A DNA stretch of 64,000 bases, from contig VFZG01000006.1 in assembly GCA_016871275.1 (NCBI GenBank), positions 62,001 to 126,000 of the forward strand, given 5' to 3'. Each line of letters starts with the position of its first letter. The first letter of the stretch is position 1. A model generated the notes under the pieces. That model was not told the origin of the DNA. It worked only from the letters and a program-made list of their open reading frames with translations, and did no database searches. The stretch is from Acidimicrobiia bacterium. Lineage in GTDB: Bacteria > Acidobacteriota > Vicinamibacteria > Vicinamibacterales > UBA2999. This document shows positions 9,039 to 17,193 of this stretch, one piece after another. Position numbers and translations under genes: made by a program.

Positions 9039-10124
9039 ATGCTGCACGCCGCCCTGATCGGGTTCCCGTCGACCGGCAAATCCACGCTGTTTCAGCTGAT
9101 GACGAGCGCGAAAGACGCGCCGCGCGGCAAGGGCGACACCGCGATCGGAATTTCGAAAGTACCAGACCTGCGCCTCGATCAGCTGACCGCGATCTTCAAT
9201 CCGAAAAAGCGCGTGCCCGCGACGATCGAGTTCACCGACATCGTCGCACCGGGCCGCACCGGCGCCGCCGCGCTGGTTGACGTTGCCGGCTACAAGAATG
9301 CTGATGCGCTGGTGCACGTCGTGCGCGCGTTTCGCGATCCGGCCGTGCCGCATCCGTCGGGATCGGTCGATCCGGCGCGCGACGCGCAGGCGATGGACGA
9401 CGAACTGATCCTCGCCGATCTCGGTGTCGTCGAGCGGCGCCTCGAGCGCATGGAGAAGGACCTCAAGCGCGGCAAGTCTCCGGAGCTCGAGAAGGAGAAC
9501 GGTCTGCTCGGCACGTGCAGGACGGCGCTCGAGAACGGGCAGCCGCTGCGCGCGATGGGCCTGGCGGGCGACGATCTCCGGCGCCTGCGCGGTTTCCAGT
9601 TGCTGTCGGCCAAGCCGCTGCTGGTGGTGATCAACCTCGACGAGGGCAATGCCGACGCGGCGGGGAGCGTGGACGCGGCCGCCGAGCGCACCGGCATGAA
9701 GGCGTTCCTGGCGCGCGAAGGCATGCGCGCCGTGGCGCTGTGCGCGAAGATCGAGCTCGAGATTGCGGCGCTCGAACCCGCCGACGCCGAGGCGTTCCTG
9801 AGGGACATGGGACTCAGTGAGTCGGGCCTCGATCGCGTGATCGCCGCCAGCTATGACCTGCTCGGCTACATGTCGTTCCTCACCGTCGGCGAAGACGAGT
9901 GCCGTGCCTGGTCGATCCGCCGCGGCACCTCGGCGCTGGATGCCGCCGGCGAGATTCACAGCGACATTCAGCGCGGCTTCATTCGCGCCGAGGTCGTCGG
10001 CTACGACGCCTTCATGGCGCGCGGCTCGATGGCCGCCTGCCGCGACAGCGGCGAGCTGCGTCTCGAAGGCAAGGACTACCTCGTGCAGGACGGGGACATC
10101 ATCAACTTCCGTCACGCCACGTGA
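9039..10124 (+). CDS. ychF: YchF/OLA1-family ATPase
   Basis: Translation-factor-related GTPase-fold protein; the family prefers ATP and associates with ribosomes and stress responses. It has 361 aa. The P-loop GFPSTGKST is at residues 8-16, IEFTDIVAP gives the G3 region, and a C-terminal TGS/ubiquitin-like domain ends in LVQDGDIINFRH. The NKxD-type G4 motif is altered to VINLDEGN, in keeping with the changed base specificity of the family. It is transcribed divergently from mraZ and overlaps the next gene as GTGA. Confidence 0.9.
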   Translation: MLHAALIGFPSTGKSTLFQLMTSAKDAPRGKGDTAIGISKVPDLRLDQLTAIFNPKKRVPATIEFTDIVAPGRTGAAALVDVAGYKNADALVHVVRAFRDPAVPHPSGSVDPARDAQAMDDELILADLGVVERRLERMEKDLKRGKSPELEKENGLLGTCRTALENGQPLRAMGLAGDDLRRLRGFQLLSAKPLLVVINLDEGNADAAGSVDAAAERTGMKAFLAREGMRAVALCAKIELEIAALEPADAEAFLRDMGLSESGLDRVIAASYDLLGYMSFLTVGEDECRAWSIRRGTSALDAAGEIHSDIQRGFIRAEVVGYDAFMARGSMAACRDSGELRLEGKDYLVQDGDIINFRHAT

Positions 10125-10981
10125 TCGATCCCGGCTCGGTCACCGTCGTGTTGCCGGCCTTCAACGAAGGTGCGAGCATCGGCCCCGCCGTGACCGCGCT
10201 GCGTTCGAGCGCGCGCTGGCACGAGGTGCTGGTCATCGACGATGGATCGACGGACGCGACCGGCGCCGAGGCGGAGCGGGCGGGCGCACGGGTCGTGCGC
10301 CATCCCTACAACAAGGGCAACGGCGCCGCCGTGAAAACCGGCATCCGCTCCGCCACCAGTGACTGGCTCATCATCGTGGACGCCGACGGCCAGCACCGCG
10401 CCGCCGACGCGCTGCGGCTGGTCGAGCGCCTCGGCGATTTCGACCTGGTGATCGGCGCCCGCGATCCAGGAACACAGGCCGGGCTGGTGCGGCGTGCCGG
10501 CAACGCGGTGCTCAACTGGCTGGCGTCCTACCTGACCGAACGCCACATTCCCGACCTCACGTCCGGCATGCGCGCGGCGCGCCGCGCCTGCCTCCAGGAG
10601 TTCATTCATCTGCTGCCGAACGGGTTCTCGACGCCGACCACGACGACGCTGGCGTTCATCAAGGCGGGATACAATGTCGCGTTCGAGCCAATCGGCGCTC
10701 TGCCGCGAGTCGGTCACTCGAAGGTCCGGGTGGCCAGTGACGGCGCCAGGTTTTTTCTGATCTTGCTGAAAGTCATCACCATCTTCAGCCCGTTGCGAAT
10801 CTTCGCGCCGCTCAGCGCCGTGGCGCTGTCGATCGGCGCGGCCTACGGCGCCTGGAACTTCGTGTCCCACGCCCGGATTCCAAACGGCGCGGTGGTGCTG
10901 CTGATGTTCGGCGTGATCGTGTTCCTGGTCGGACTGGTCTCCGAGCAGATCTCGAGTCTGCGCTTCGAGGGCCGCCGTTGA
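10121..10981 (+). CDS. GT2 glycosyltransferase with C-terminal membrane anchor
   Basis: Family 2 glycosyltransferase of 286 aa. The nucleotide-sugar fold runs from VTVVLPAFNEG to about residue 160, with VIDDGST and the DXD-like VDADGQH. Two C-terminal membrane helices (about 225-245 and 254-275) resemble undecaprenyl- or dolichyl-phosphate sugar synthases. The GTG at 10121 overlaps the ychF stop. An in-frame extension further upstream lies inside ychF and is not supported. It starts a tightly packed run of glycan genes, so a role in lipid-linked sugar or exopolysaccharide synthesis is likely; the sugar is unknown. Confidence 0.85.
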   Translation: MIDPGSVTVVLPAFNEGASIGPAVTALRSSARWHEVLVIDDGSTDATGAEAERAGARVVRHPYNKGNGAAVKTGIRSATSDWLIIVDADGQHRAADALRLVERLGDFDLVIGARDPGTQAGLVRRAGNAVLNWLASYLTERHIPDLTSGMRAARRACLQEFIHLLPNGFSTPTTTTLAFIKAGYNVAFEPIGALPRVGHSKVRVASDGARFFLILLKVITIFSPLRIFAPLSAVALSIGAAYGAWNFVSHARIPNGAVVLLMFGVIVFLVGLVSEQISSLRFEGRR

Positions 10982-11697
10982 AGACCCTGGCCCTGATCCC
11001 GACCTACAACGAGAGGGAGAACATCCCGATCCTGATCAGGGAGCTGATGCAGCTGTCCGGCGTGCACGTGATGGTGCTCGACGATCAGTCACCTGACGGC
11101 ACCGGCGCGATCGCCGACGCGCTGGCGGTGGAGTATCCCGGGCGCGTGCAGGCGCTGCATCGTCGCGGGCCGCGCGGCCTGGGGGTCTCGTATCTCGACG
11201 GCTTCCGTCGGGCCATCGCCACCGACTTCGATTTCGTGGTGCAGATGGATGCCGACCTGTCGCACGATCCGCGCTACCTGCCGGCGATGATCGCGGCGGC
11301 GGCGAAGGGCGCCGACCTGGTGATTGGCTCACGCTACCTGAACGGCATCAGCGTCGTGAACTGGCCGCTGCGGCGAATCATCCTCAGCCAATGTGCCAAC
11401 TTCTACATCCGCACGGTGACCGGCCTGGGATTGCGCGACATCACCACCGGCTACCGCTGCTGGCGGCGCGCGTCGCTGGCGAGACTGCCGCTCGATCGCA
11501 TCGTGTCCGATGGTTATGCGTTCCTGCTCGACGTCACGTTCATGGCCGCGGATACGGGGCTGCGCATTGAGGAGTCGCCGATCATCTTCATCGAGCGGCG
11601 GCAAGGCGCATCGAAACTGTCGAGCGGCGTCCTGCTCGAGTCGCTGATCGCGCCGTGGAAGCTGATCCTGCGGCACGGCCGTATCAAATCGCAGTAA
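10978..11697 (+). CDS. Polyprenol-phosphate mannosyltransferase-like GT2
   Basis: 239-aa soluble GT2 enzyme resembling DPM1/Ppm1-type synthases that load mannose (or glucose) from a nucleotide sugar onto polyprenyl phosphate. Visible motifs are ALIPTYNEREN at the start, LDDQSPDGTG, the catalytic MDADLSHDP, IGSRYLNG and DITTGYRCW. The start is TTG 10978, overlapping the previous stop as TTGA. The product could feed a periplasmic glycan pathway together with the two flanking GT2 proteins. The actual donor is not deducible. Confidence 0.85.
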   Translation: MKTLALIPTYNERENIPILIRELMQLSGVHVMVLDDQSPDGTGAIADALAVEYPGRVQALHRRGPRGLGVSYLDGFRRAIATDFDFVVQMDADLSHDPRYLPAMIAAAAKGADLVIGSRYLNGISVVNWPLRRIILSQCANFYIRTVTGLGLRDITTGYRCWRRASLARLPLDRIVSDGYAFLLDVTFMAADTGLRIEESPIIFIERRQGASKLSSGVLLESLIAPWKLILRHGRIKSQ

Positions 11698-11698
11698 A

Positions 11699-12457
11699 GT
11701 GCCGACCATGCCAGGCCTGAGCGTGTTCTTCCCCGCCTACAACGACGCCGGCACCATCGCCAGCCTGGTGATCACGGCCGTCAAGACGGCGTCGACGTTG
11801 ACGGACGACTACGAAGTCATTGTCGTCAACGACGGCAGCAAGGACGACACGCCGCAGATTCTCGCGGAGCTGGTCCGCCTCTATCCCCATCACGTGCGCG
11901 CCGTGCATCACCCGGTGAACCGCGGCTACGGCGGCGTGCTGCGCACCGGGTTCTCGTCCGCCACCAAGGACCTGATTTTCTACACCGACGGCGACGGCCA
12001 GTACAATCCGGAGGAGATGACGGTGCTCTGGGAGCAGATGACGGACGACGTCGACTGGGTGAACGGCTGGAAGATCAGCCGCGCCGATCCGCTGCACCGC
12101 ATCATCATCGGCCGCGTCTATCACCACATGGTGAAGCTGCTGTTCGGATTGAAGGTGCGCGACGTTGACTGCGACTTCCGGCTGATGCGCCGGCGCATCT
12201 TCGACGTGGTGCGCCTCGAAAAGGACAGCGGCGTGATTTGCCTGGAGATGATGAAGAAGTTCCAGGACGCCGGCTTCCGCGTCGCCGAGACGCCGGTTCA
12301 CCACTTTCACCGCGCCCACGGCCACTCGCAGTTCTTCAATTTCCGCCGCGTGTTCCGGACGGCGATCGACGTCCTCAAGCTGTGGTGGGCGCTGGTGGTG
12401 CGGCGCACGCACCGGAAGAACGCCGCGGCGGCGGCCCCCGCCGGGAAACGCCGATGA
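11699..12457 (+). CDS. GT2 glycosyltransferase
   Basis: Third GT2 protein of the cluster, 252 aa from GTG 11699; ATG 11708 (MPGLSVFFPAYND) is an equally good start. Motifs are VVNDGSKDDT, YTDGDGQYNPEE (DXD) and VRDVDCDFRLMRR. It lacks clear C-terminal membrane helices, although a basic amphipathic tail (VVRRTHRKN) may contact the membrane. It overlaps the following SDR gene as ATGA, so the genes are probably co-translated. Confidence 0.84.
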   Translation: MPTMPGLSVFFPAYNDAGTIASLVITAVKTASTLTDDYEVIVVNDGSKDDTPQILAELVRLYPHHVRAVHHPVNRGYGGVLRTGFSSATKDLIFYTDGDGQYNPEEMTVLWEQMTDDVDWVNGWKISRADPLHRIIIGRVYHHMVKLLFGLKVRDVDCDFRLMRRRIFDVVRLEKDSGVICLEMMKKFQDAGFRVAETPVHHFHRAHGHSQFFNFRRVFRTAIDVLKLWWALVVRRTHRKNAAAAAPAGKRR

Positions 12458-13461
12458 CCGACGCCGCGTTCTACCACCGGCGCCGCGTGATGATCACCGG
12501 CGGACTCGGCTTCATTGGCAGCAACCTCGCGCACCGCCTGGTCGCGCTGGGCGCCGACGTGCTGCTGGTCGACTCGCTGATTCAAGACTACGGCGGCAAC
12601 CTGTTCAACATCGCCGGCATCGAGGACCGCGTGACGGTGAACGTCGCCGACGTGCGTCAGGCCAGCACCATGAATCACCTGGTGCAGGGCCGCGACGTGA
12701 TTTTCAACCTCGCCGGCCAGGTCAGCCACATCGACAGCATGCGGGATCCCCATACCGACCTCGAGATCAACTGCCGCAGCCAGCTGACGCTGCTCGAGGC
12801 GTGCCGGCATCACAATCCCGCCGCCAAGGTGATCTACGCCAGCACGCGCCAGATCTACGGCAAACCCGACGCGCTGCCCGTGACCGAGCGGCACCTGGTG
12901 CGGCCGACGGACGTGAACGGCATCAACAAGGCGGCCGGCGAGTACTACCACCTGGTCTACAACAACGTGTTCGGCGTGCGCGCGTGCGCATTGCGGCTCA
13001 CCAACGTGTACGGCCCGCGCCAGCTGCTGCGGCACGACCGGCAGGGCTTCATCGGCTGGTTCATCCGGCTCGCGCTGGAGGACAAGGAAATCCAGGTGTT
13101 CGGCGACGGGTCACAAGTGCGTGACTTCGTGTTCGTCGATGACGCCGTCGAGGCGTTCCTGGCGGCCGGGGCCACCGACACCGTCAACGGCGAGGCGTTC
13201 AACATCTGCGGGGAAGAACATCTCTCGCACCGCGATCTCGTGCAGATGCTGGTCGCGATCGCCGGCCGCGGCCGCTACCGGTTCGTCGAGTGGCCGGCCG
13301 ACAAGAAGGCGATCGACATCGGCAGTTTCTATGCCGACTCGTCGCTGTTCCGAGCGCGCACCGGGTGGATACCGTCGGTCAACCTGCGCGACGGCTTCAG
13401 CCGCACCTTCGACTACTACCGCCAGCACCTCAAAGAGTATGTCGGTGAAGGTTCCGTTTAA
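12454..13461 (+). CDS. NAD-dependent sugar epimerase/dehydratase (extended SDR) with atypical active site
   Basis: 335 aa. The Rossmann motif TGGLGFIGSN is at residues 12-21, with the FNLAGQVSH and LRLTNVYGPR segments of nucleotide-sugar epimerases. The catalytic YxxxK is replaced by NGINK (VNGINKAAGEYY), so the general-base tyrosine is missing at its usual place. I believe a subfamily with this exact feature exists, so it may be natural rather than damage. The ATG at 12454 gives the canonical N-terminus. It probably prepares a nucleotide sugar for the neighbouring aminotransferase or glycosyltransferases. Confidence 0.83.
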   Translation: MTDAAFYHRRRVMITGGLGFIGSNLAHRLVALGADVLLVDSLIQDYGGNLFNIAGIEDRVTVNVADVRQASTMNHLVQGRDVIFNLAGQVSHIDSMRDPHTDLEINCRSQLTLLEACRHHNPAAKVIYASTRQIYGKPDALPVTERHLVRPTDVNGINKAAGEYYHLVYNNVFGVRACALRLTNVYGPRQLLRHDRQGFIGWFIRLALEDKEIQVFGDGSQVRDFVFVDDAVEAFLAAGATDTVNGEAFNICGEEHLSHRDLVQMLVAIAGRGRYRFVEWPADKKAIDIGSFYADSSLFRARTGWIPSVNLRDGFSRTFDYYRQHLKEYVGEGSV

Positions 13462-14530
13462 CGCGCTCACGCTCGGTGAGGACGCCGCTGACATCACCGC
13501 TGCGATCGATCGCGTCGTCGCCAGCGGGTGGTTCGTGCTCGGCCCTGAGGTCGAGGCCTTCGAGCGCGAATTCGCGGCGGCGAGCCGCGTGCCGCACGTG
13601 GTGGGCGTCGGCAACGGGACCGACGCGATCTTCCTGATCCTCCGCGCCCTCGGCATTGGTATTGGCGATGAAGTGATCACGCCGCCGCTGTCGGCGGCGT
13701 TTTCCGCGCTCGGCATCCTGATGGCCGGCGCGCGGCCAGTGTTCGCGGATGTCGATCCCGAGCGCCTGACACTCGATCCGCGCGCGGCCGAAGCCGCGAT
13801 CACGCCGCGCACCAGGGCAATCATGCCGGTGCACCTCTACGGCCAGGCGGCGGACATGCCGGCGTTCGAGGCGATGGCGGCGCGGCACAACCTCGCGCTG
13901 GTTGAGGATGCCGCGCAATCGCAGCTGGCAACCGCGAACGGCCGCGCGATTGGCACGTTCGGCGTGGCCGCGGCGACCAGCTTCTATCCGACCAAGAACC
14001 TCGGCGCGCTCGGCGATGGCGGCGCGGTGTTGACGACGGACGCCAACCTCGCGGTGCGCGTCGCGCGGCTGCGCAACGGCGGGCAAAGCACGCGCTTTCA
14101 CCACGACGACGCCGGCGTGAACACACGCCTCGATGAGCTACAGGCCGCGATCCTGCGCGCGCGACTGCGGTATCTGCCGGCCTGGACCAGGCGCCGGCGC
14201 GCGATTGGCGCGCGCTATCGCGCCGCGCTGGCCAACGCCGCGGTCCGCGTGCCGAAGGAACTCGACGCGGGCCACGTCTACCACCTGTTCCCGGTGCTCA
14301 CCGGGCAACGGGACCGCTTCCAGTCGCACATGAGGGCAGCCGGCGTGGAGACGCTGATTCACTACCCGATCCCGATTCCGCGCCAGCCCGCGCTGCAGGC
14401 ATCCAGCCCGGCCGTCTGCCCGGTTGCCGACCGGGTGTGCACGGAAGTCGTTTCGTTGCCGATGTATCCGGGCCTGTCCGACGAGGCTGCCGGCACCGTC
14501 GCGGCAGCGGCGGCGACTTTCCGGCCCTGA
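13439..14530 (+). CDS. DegT/DnrJ/EryC1/StrS-family sugar aminotransferase
   Basis: PLP enzyme of 363 aa that typically converts a keto sugar nucleotide to an amino sugar. The lysine of FYPTKNLGALGDGG (Lys186) is the expected Schiff-base residue. VGNGTDAIFL, PVHLYGQ and EDAAQS are family motifs, and NTRLDELQAAIL precedes the C-terminal domain. ATG 13439 overlaps the SDR gene by 23 bp; longer starts would lie deep inside that gene. With the SDR it could form a keto sugar to amino sugar pair. Confidence 0.88.
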   Translation: MSVKVPFNALTLGEDAADITAAIDRVVASGWFVLGPEVEAFEREFAAASRVPHVVGVGNGTDAIFLILRALGIGIGDEVITPPLSAAFSALGILMAGARPVFADVDPERLTLDPRAAEAAITPRTRAIMPVHLYGQAADMPAFEAMAARHNLALVEDAAQSQLATANGRAIGTFGVAAATSFYPTKNLGALGDGGAVLTTDANLAVRVARLRNGGQSTRFHHDDAGVNTRLDELQAAILRARLRYLPAWTRRRRAIGARYRAALANAAVRVPKELDAGHVYHLFPVLTGQRDRFQSHMRAAGVETLIHYPIPIPRQPALQASSPAVCPVADRVCTEVVSLPMYPGLSDEAAGTVAAAAATFRP

Positions 14531-14540
14531 ACGTCGTCTG

Positions 14541-14546
14541 TATACT
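14541..14546 (+). promoter_or_regulatory. -10-like hexamer TATACT
   Basis: TATACT lies 16 nt before ATG 14563. At 17-nt spacing the upstream hexamer is TTTCCG, a poor -35. This is a possible internal promoter for the secreted protein. Confidence 0.35.
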
Positions 14547-14562
14547 GAGGCCGGCAACCGGT

Positions 14563-15309
14563 ATGCGCACCACCCTTCTCACCGTGGCACTGACCGTCAG
14601 CCTTGCTGCGCCCGCCTTCGCGCGCCAGCTGAAGATCGATTTCCACGATGGCCTGGTCACCGTTGAGGCCACGGCGGTGCCAATTCGAACGATCCTCGCT
14701 GAGTGGGAGCGGATCGGCGGCACGAAGGTGGTCGGCGCTGAGCGTATTTCAGGCGCGCCGCTGACATTGAAGCTGGTGGACGTCTCCGAAGCCAGGGCGC
14801 TCGAGACCATTCTTCGTAGCGTGGCGGGCTACATGGCAGCCCCGCGCCAGGCCGACAACGCCGGGCCGTCAATGTACGACCGCATCCTGGTGATGGCCAC
14901 CTCGTCTGCGCCCGCACCGCCAGCCGCGGCGCGTCCGGCACCGGGCAACAACAATGCGATAAACAGCCCGCAGCAATTCATGCCGCCGCGTCCGCCGCAA
15001 CTCGACGAAGCCGACGACCAGGAGCCGGATGAAGAACCCGACCAGAACCCGCCGAACGCGCCGGTGTTCACGTTCCCGCAGCCGGGCGCGCCGGCCAACC
15101 AGCCGGGTCAGTTCATCGGCAACGGCGTGAACCAGCCGGGCCAGAACGTGCCGAACCAGAACCAGGGCAACATCACCATCGCTCCGTCGACACCTGGTCG
15201 TCCAATCGGCGTTTCGACGCCAGGCATGATGGTGAACCCGCCGCAACCGCAACCGCCGCAGAATCAACCCGGCTCGATGATCAGGCCGCCGGGAGGTGGC
15301 CGCCAGTAG
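14563..15309 (+). CDS. Secreted STN-domain-like protein with Pro/Asn/Gln-rich tail
   Basis: 248 aa. A signal peptide (residues 1-20, cleavage after AFA) leads into about 75 residues resembling the STN/secretin short N-terminal domain (VEATAVPIRTILAEWERIGG, then ALETILRSVAGYM). Such domains occur at the entrance of secretins and TonB receptors. The rest is low-complexity Pro-, Asn- and Gln-rich sequence with a short acidic patch (DEADDQEPDEEPD). It has no pore or barrel region and may be a periplasmic linker protein. It follows the glycan genes directly and its stop codon lies in the repeat element that follows. Confidence 0.65.
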   Translation: MRTTLLTVALTVSLAAPAFARQLKIDFHDGLVTVEATAVPIRTILAEWERIGGTKVVGAERISGAPLTLKLVDVSEARALETILRSVAGYMAAPRQADNAGPSMYDRILVMATSSAPAPPAAARPAPGNNNAINSPQQFMPPRPPQLDEADDQEPDEEPDQNPPNAPVFTFPQPGAPANQPGQFIGNGVNQPGQNVPNQNQGNITIAPSTPGRPIGVSTPGMMVNPPQPQPPQNQPGSMIRPPGGGRQ

Positions 15310-15408
15310 CCGGTAAGCCCGTAGCCCGCAGCCCGTAGCCCGCAACCCGTAGCCCGTAACCAGGAGAAATTTCGTTCTGAATACTGGATACTGGCTACTG
15401 GCTACTTC
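15303..15408. repeat. Heptanucleotide repeat element: AGCCCGT array inside inverted arms
   Basis: Six consecutive 7-nt units AGCCCGT/AGCCCGC/AACCCGT run from 15316 to 15357. They are bracketed by CCAGTAGCC (15303-15311) and its exact reverse complement GGCTACTGG (15393-15401). The right arm is itself a run of ATACTGG/CTACTGG units (15381-15408). The preceding gene's TAG stop is inside the left arm. Confidence 0.85.
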
Positions 15409-15412
15409 TTCG

Positions 15413-16450
15413 ATGGCGGAAATCGAACGATTCACACCCGACGATCGCAAAGGCGTCGAACAGCTCCATCGTCGTACGCTCGGCAACGAAGCGGCCGAGC
15501 GACTGCGCCTGCATTGGGACTGGGCGCGCCGCAATCCCGTCAACGGTGTTGAGCCGCCCTATTGGGTGGTGCGTGAAGGCCCGACGCTGATTGCCGCCAC
15601 ACCGCTGACTCCCGTCCGGGTGATGGTGGCCGGGCAGGAAGTGGGCGGGACGTGGAGCTCGGATCCGCTGGTCGTCGCCGAGCGGCAGCGGCAGGGGCTG
15701 GGCGGCTCGTTGCTGCGCGCGTGGGATCGCGGTACCGGCGTGGCGCTTGGCGCCGCGCTGTCGGGCGCGACGCGCAGCAAGCTCGATGAACTGCGCTGGC
15801 CGAAGTCGCAACCCTTGCCGTGTCTCGTCAAGCCAATCAGCCGGCGCGCCTTCCGGATTCCGATCTGGCCGGTGGCGATCAACCGGCTGGTCTCGGCGAT
15901 TACCCTGCCGGTCGTGCGGGTCGTCTCGCGGACCCAGCCGCTCAGGGAAGAGGTCGAGGTCGTGCGCCGCTTCGATACCAGCGCGGATCGCCTGTGGGAG
16001 AAGCTGGCGGGCCGCTTCGCCCTGTCGGTGCGGCGCGATGCGCGCTATCTCAACTGGAAGTACGTCGAGCCGCCTCACGTGCGGTATGCCATCGCCGTGC
16101 TGCGCCGCAACGACAGCGTGGAAGGCTACGTGGTCTACCGGCACTTGCGAGAACCGCAGGGACGCGTCACGCAAATCGTCGACCTGATTGCCGATCCCGC
16201 TGACGAGCGCGGCATCAAGACGCTGGCGCGCTGGGTGGACCGCGAGGCGCGCATGGCCGACTCGGACAAGATCCGCTGTCATGTCACCCACGCGGCGTTC
16301 CGGCGCATCCTGCGGCGCTCCGGCTATTTTGTCGTGAAGTCCGGCATCGACCTGACCGTGAAGGTCAACGCGGTGCCGGTGACGAGTGGTTTCTACGCGT
16401 CCGCCGACGACTGGCACTTCACGCTTGGCGATGGAGAACTGGATCACTGA
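15413..16450 (+). CDS. GNAT-family N-acetyltransferase (two-domain, polysaccharide-type)
   Basis: 345 aa. The N-terminal GNAT domain has the acetyl-CoA loop RQRQGLGGSLL (about residues 84-94). The C-terminal part contains RRDARYLNWKYVEPP, a motif seen in acetyltransferase-like proteins of exopolysaccharide clusters, and ends in a second GNAT-like fold. Its position after sugar aminotransferase and glycosyltransferase genes suggests N-acylation of an amino sugar, but no substrate residue can be named. ATG 15413 lies only 5 nt beyond the repeat element. Confidence 0.72.
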   Translation: MAEIERFTPDDRKGVEQLHRRTLGNEAAERLRLHWDWARRNPVNGVEPPYWVVREGPTLIAATPLTPVRVMVAGQEVGGTWSSDPLVVAERQRQGLGGSLLRAWDRGTGVALGAALSGATRSKLDELRWPKSQPLPCLVKPISRRAFRIPIWPVAINRLVSAITLPVVRVVSRTQPLREEVEVVRRFDTSADRLWEKLAGRFALSVRRDARYLNWKYVEPPHVRYAIAVLRRNDSVEGYVVYRHLREPQGRVTQIVDLIADPADERGIKTLARWVDREARMADSDKIRCHVTHAAFRRILRRSGYFVVKSGIDLTVKVNAVPVTSGFYASADDWHFTLGDGELDH

Positions 16451-16451
16451 C

Positions 16452-16898
16452 ATGTCTCTCGAACACACGCTCGGAGCCGACATCGTCACGGCGATGAAGG
16501 CCAAGGATCAGAACCGGCTGACGGCGCTGCGCCTGTTGAAGACCGCGCTCACCAACAGGAGCATCGAGAAGGGCCGCGCGCTGGAGAGCGCCGAGGAGCT
16601 GCAGGTCGTGTCGATGCTGGTGAAGCAGCGTCGCGATTCGATCGAGCAGTTCACGAAAGGCGGCCGCCAGGATCTGGCCGACAAGGAACAGGCGGAGATC
16701 GTGATCCTCAGCGGCTACCTGCCGGCGTCGGCGTCGGATGAAGAGATTGCCGCTGCGGTGGCGGCAGCCGTGGCTGAAACCGGCGCCACCAGCGCCAGGG
16801 ACATGGGCAAGGTGATCAAGGCGGTGATGGCCGGCCTGGCCGGCAAGACGGTCGACGGCAAGAAGGTCAGCGAAGCCGTCAAGTCGAAGCTTGCATAG
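16452..16898 (+). CDS. yqeY: GatB/YqeY-domain protein
   Basis: 148-aa helical protein of the YqeY family, related to the tRNA-binding tail of GatB; its cellular role is not settled. Sequence marks are DIVTAMKAKDQNRLTALRLL at the start, VVSMLVKQRRDSIEQF and the C-terminal DMGKVIKAVMAGLAGKTVDGKKVSEAVK. It begins at ATG 16452, one base after the GNAT stop. An in-frame ATG upstream overlaps the GNAT gene and is less likely. Confidence 0.9.
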   Translation: MSLEHTLGADIVTAMKAKDQNRLTALRLLKTALTNRSIEKGRALESAEELQVVSMLVKQRRDSIEQFTKGGRQDLADKEQAEIVILSGYLPASASDEEIAAAVAAAVAETGATSARDMGKVIKAVMAGLAGKTVDGKKVSEAVKSKLA

Positions 16899-16953
16899 CA
16901 GTAATGAAGGTCCAGCCGGGGTGTGGCGAAGCCGCCCGCCCGGAGGGTGGGCC

Positions 16954-16990
16954 AAAAAACTGGGGCTCCTGCTGTTCAGTAAGAGCCCCA
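16954..16990 (-). terminator. Intrinsic terminator facing the minus strand
   Basis: Perfect 8-bp stem TGGGGCTC/GAGCCCCA (16961-16968 with 16983-16990), a 14-nt loop, then, read on the minus strand, G followed by six T (16959-16954). It is a canonical Rho-independent terminator, yet no minus-strand gene precedes it; the nearest genes on both sides run on the plus strand. Confidence 0.55.
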
Positions 16991-17072
16991 AGGAGGATGG
17001 TGAGAGGCTGACTGGGCCTTGCAAACGTATAGACGGTTCGTCCTGAAAAAATGTTTGGCGTTCACCTGTCAA
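16991..17072 (-). ncRNA. Possible small RNA ending at the minus-strand terminator
   Basis: The only visible purpose of the terminator at 16954-16990 would be to end a minus-strand transcript from this gap. A TTGACA (17072-17067) could be a -35, but I see no good -10 at 16-18 nt. The segment contains a C-rich CATCCTCCTT that could pair with Shine-Dalgarno sequences. Evidence is thin, and the start is unknown. Confidence 0.2.
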
Positions 17073-17193
17073 GATTGTGAAAAGCCGTGGGACGAGCAGC
17101 CTGCAGCGCCGCAGCCTCGGCGAAGGCGTGTCCGGCTGCGGGACAGCTGTGCACGGGCGGACACAGGGTCGCATGCTACGCTTCTGTTGACTG

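Noticed and set aside
15316-15357. CRISPR array
   Set aside because: Units are 7 nt without spacers; no cas genes in the window.
16990-17011. Short peptide after AAGGAGG (ATG GTG AGA GGC TGA)
   Set aside because: Four codons with the ribosome site touching the ATG; no support for translation.
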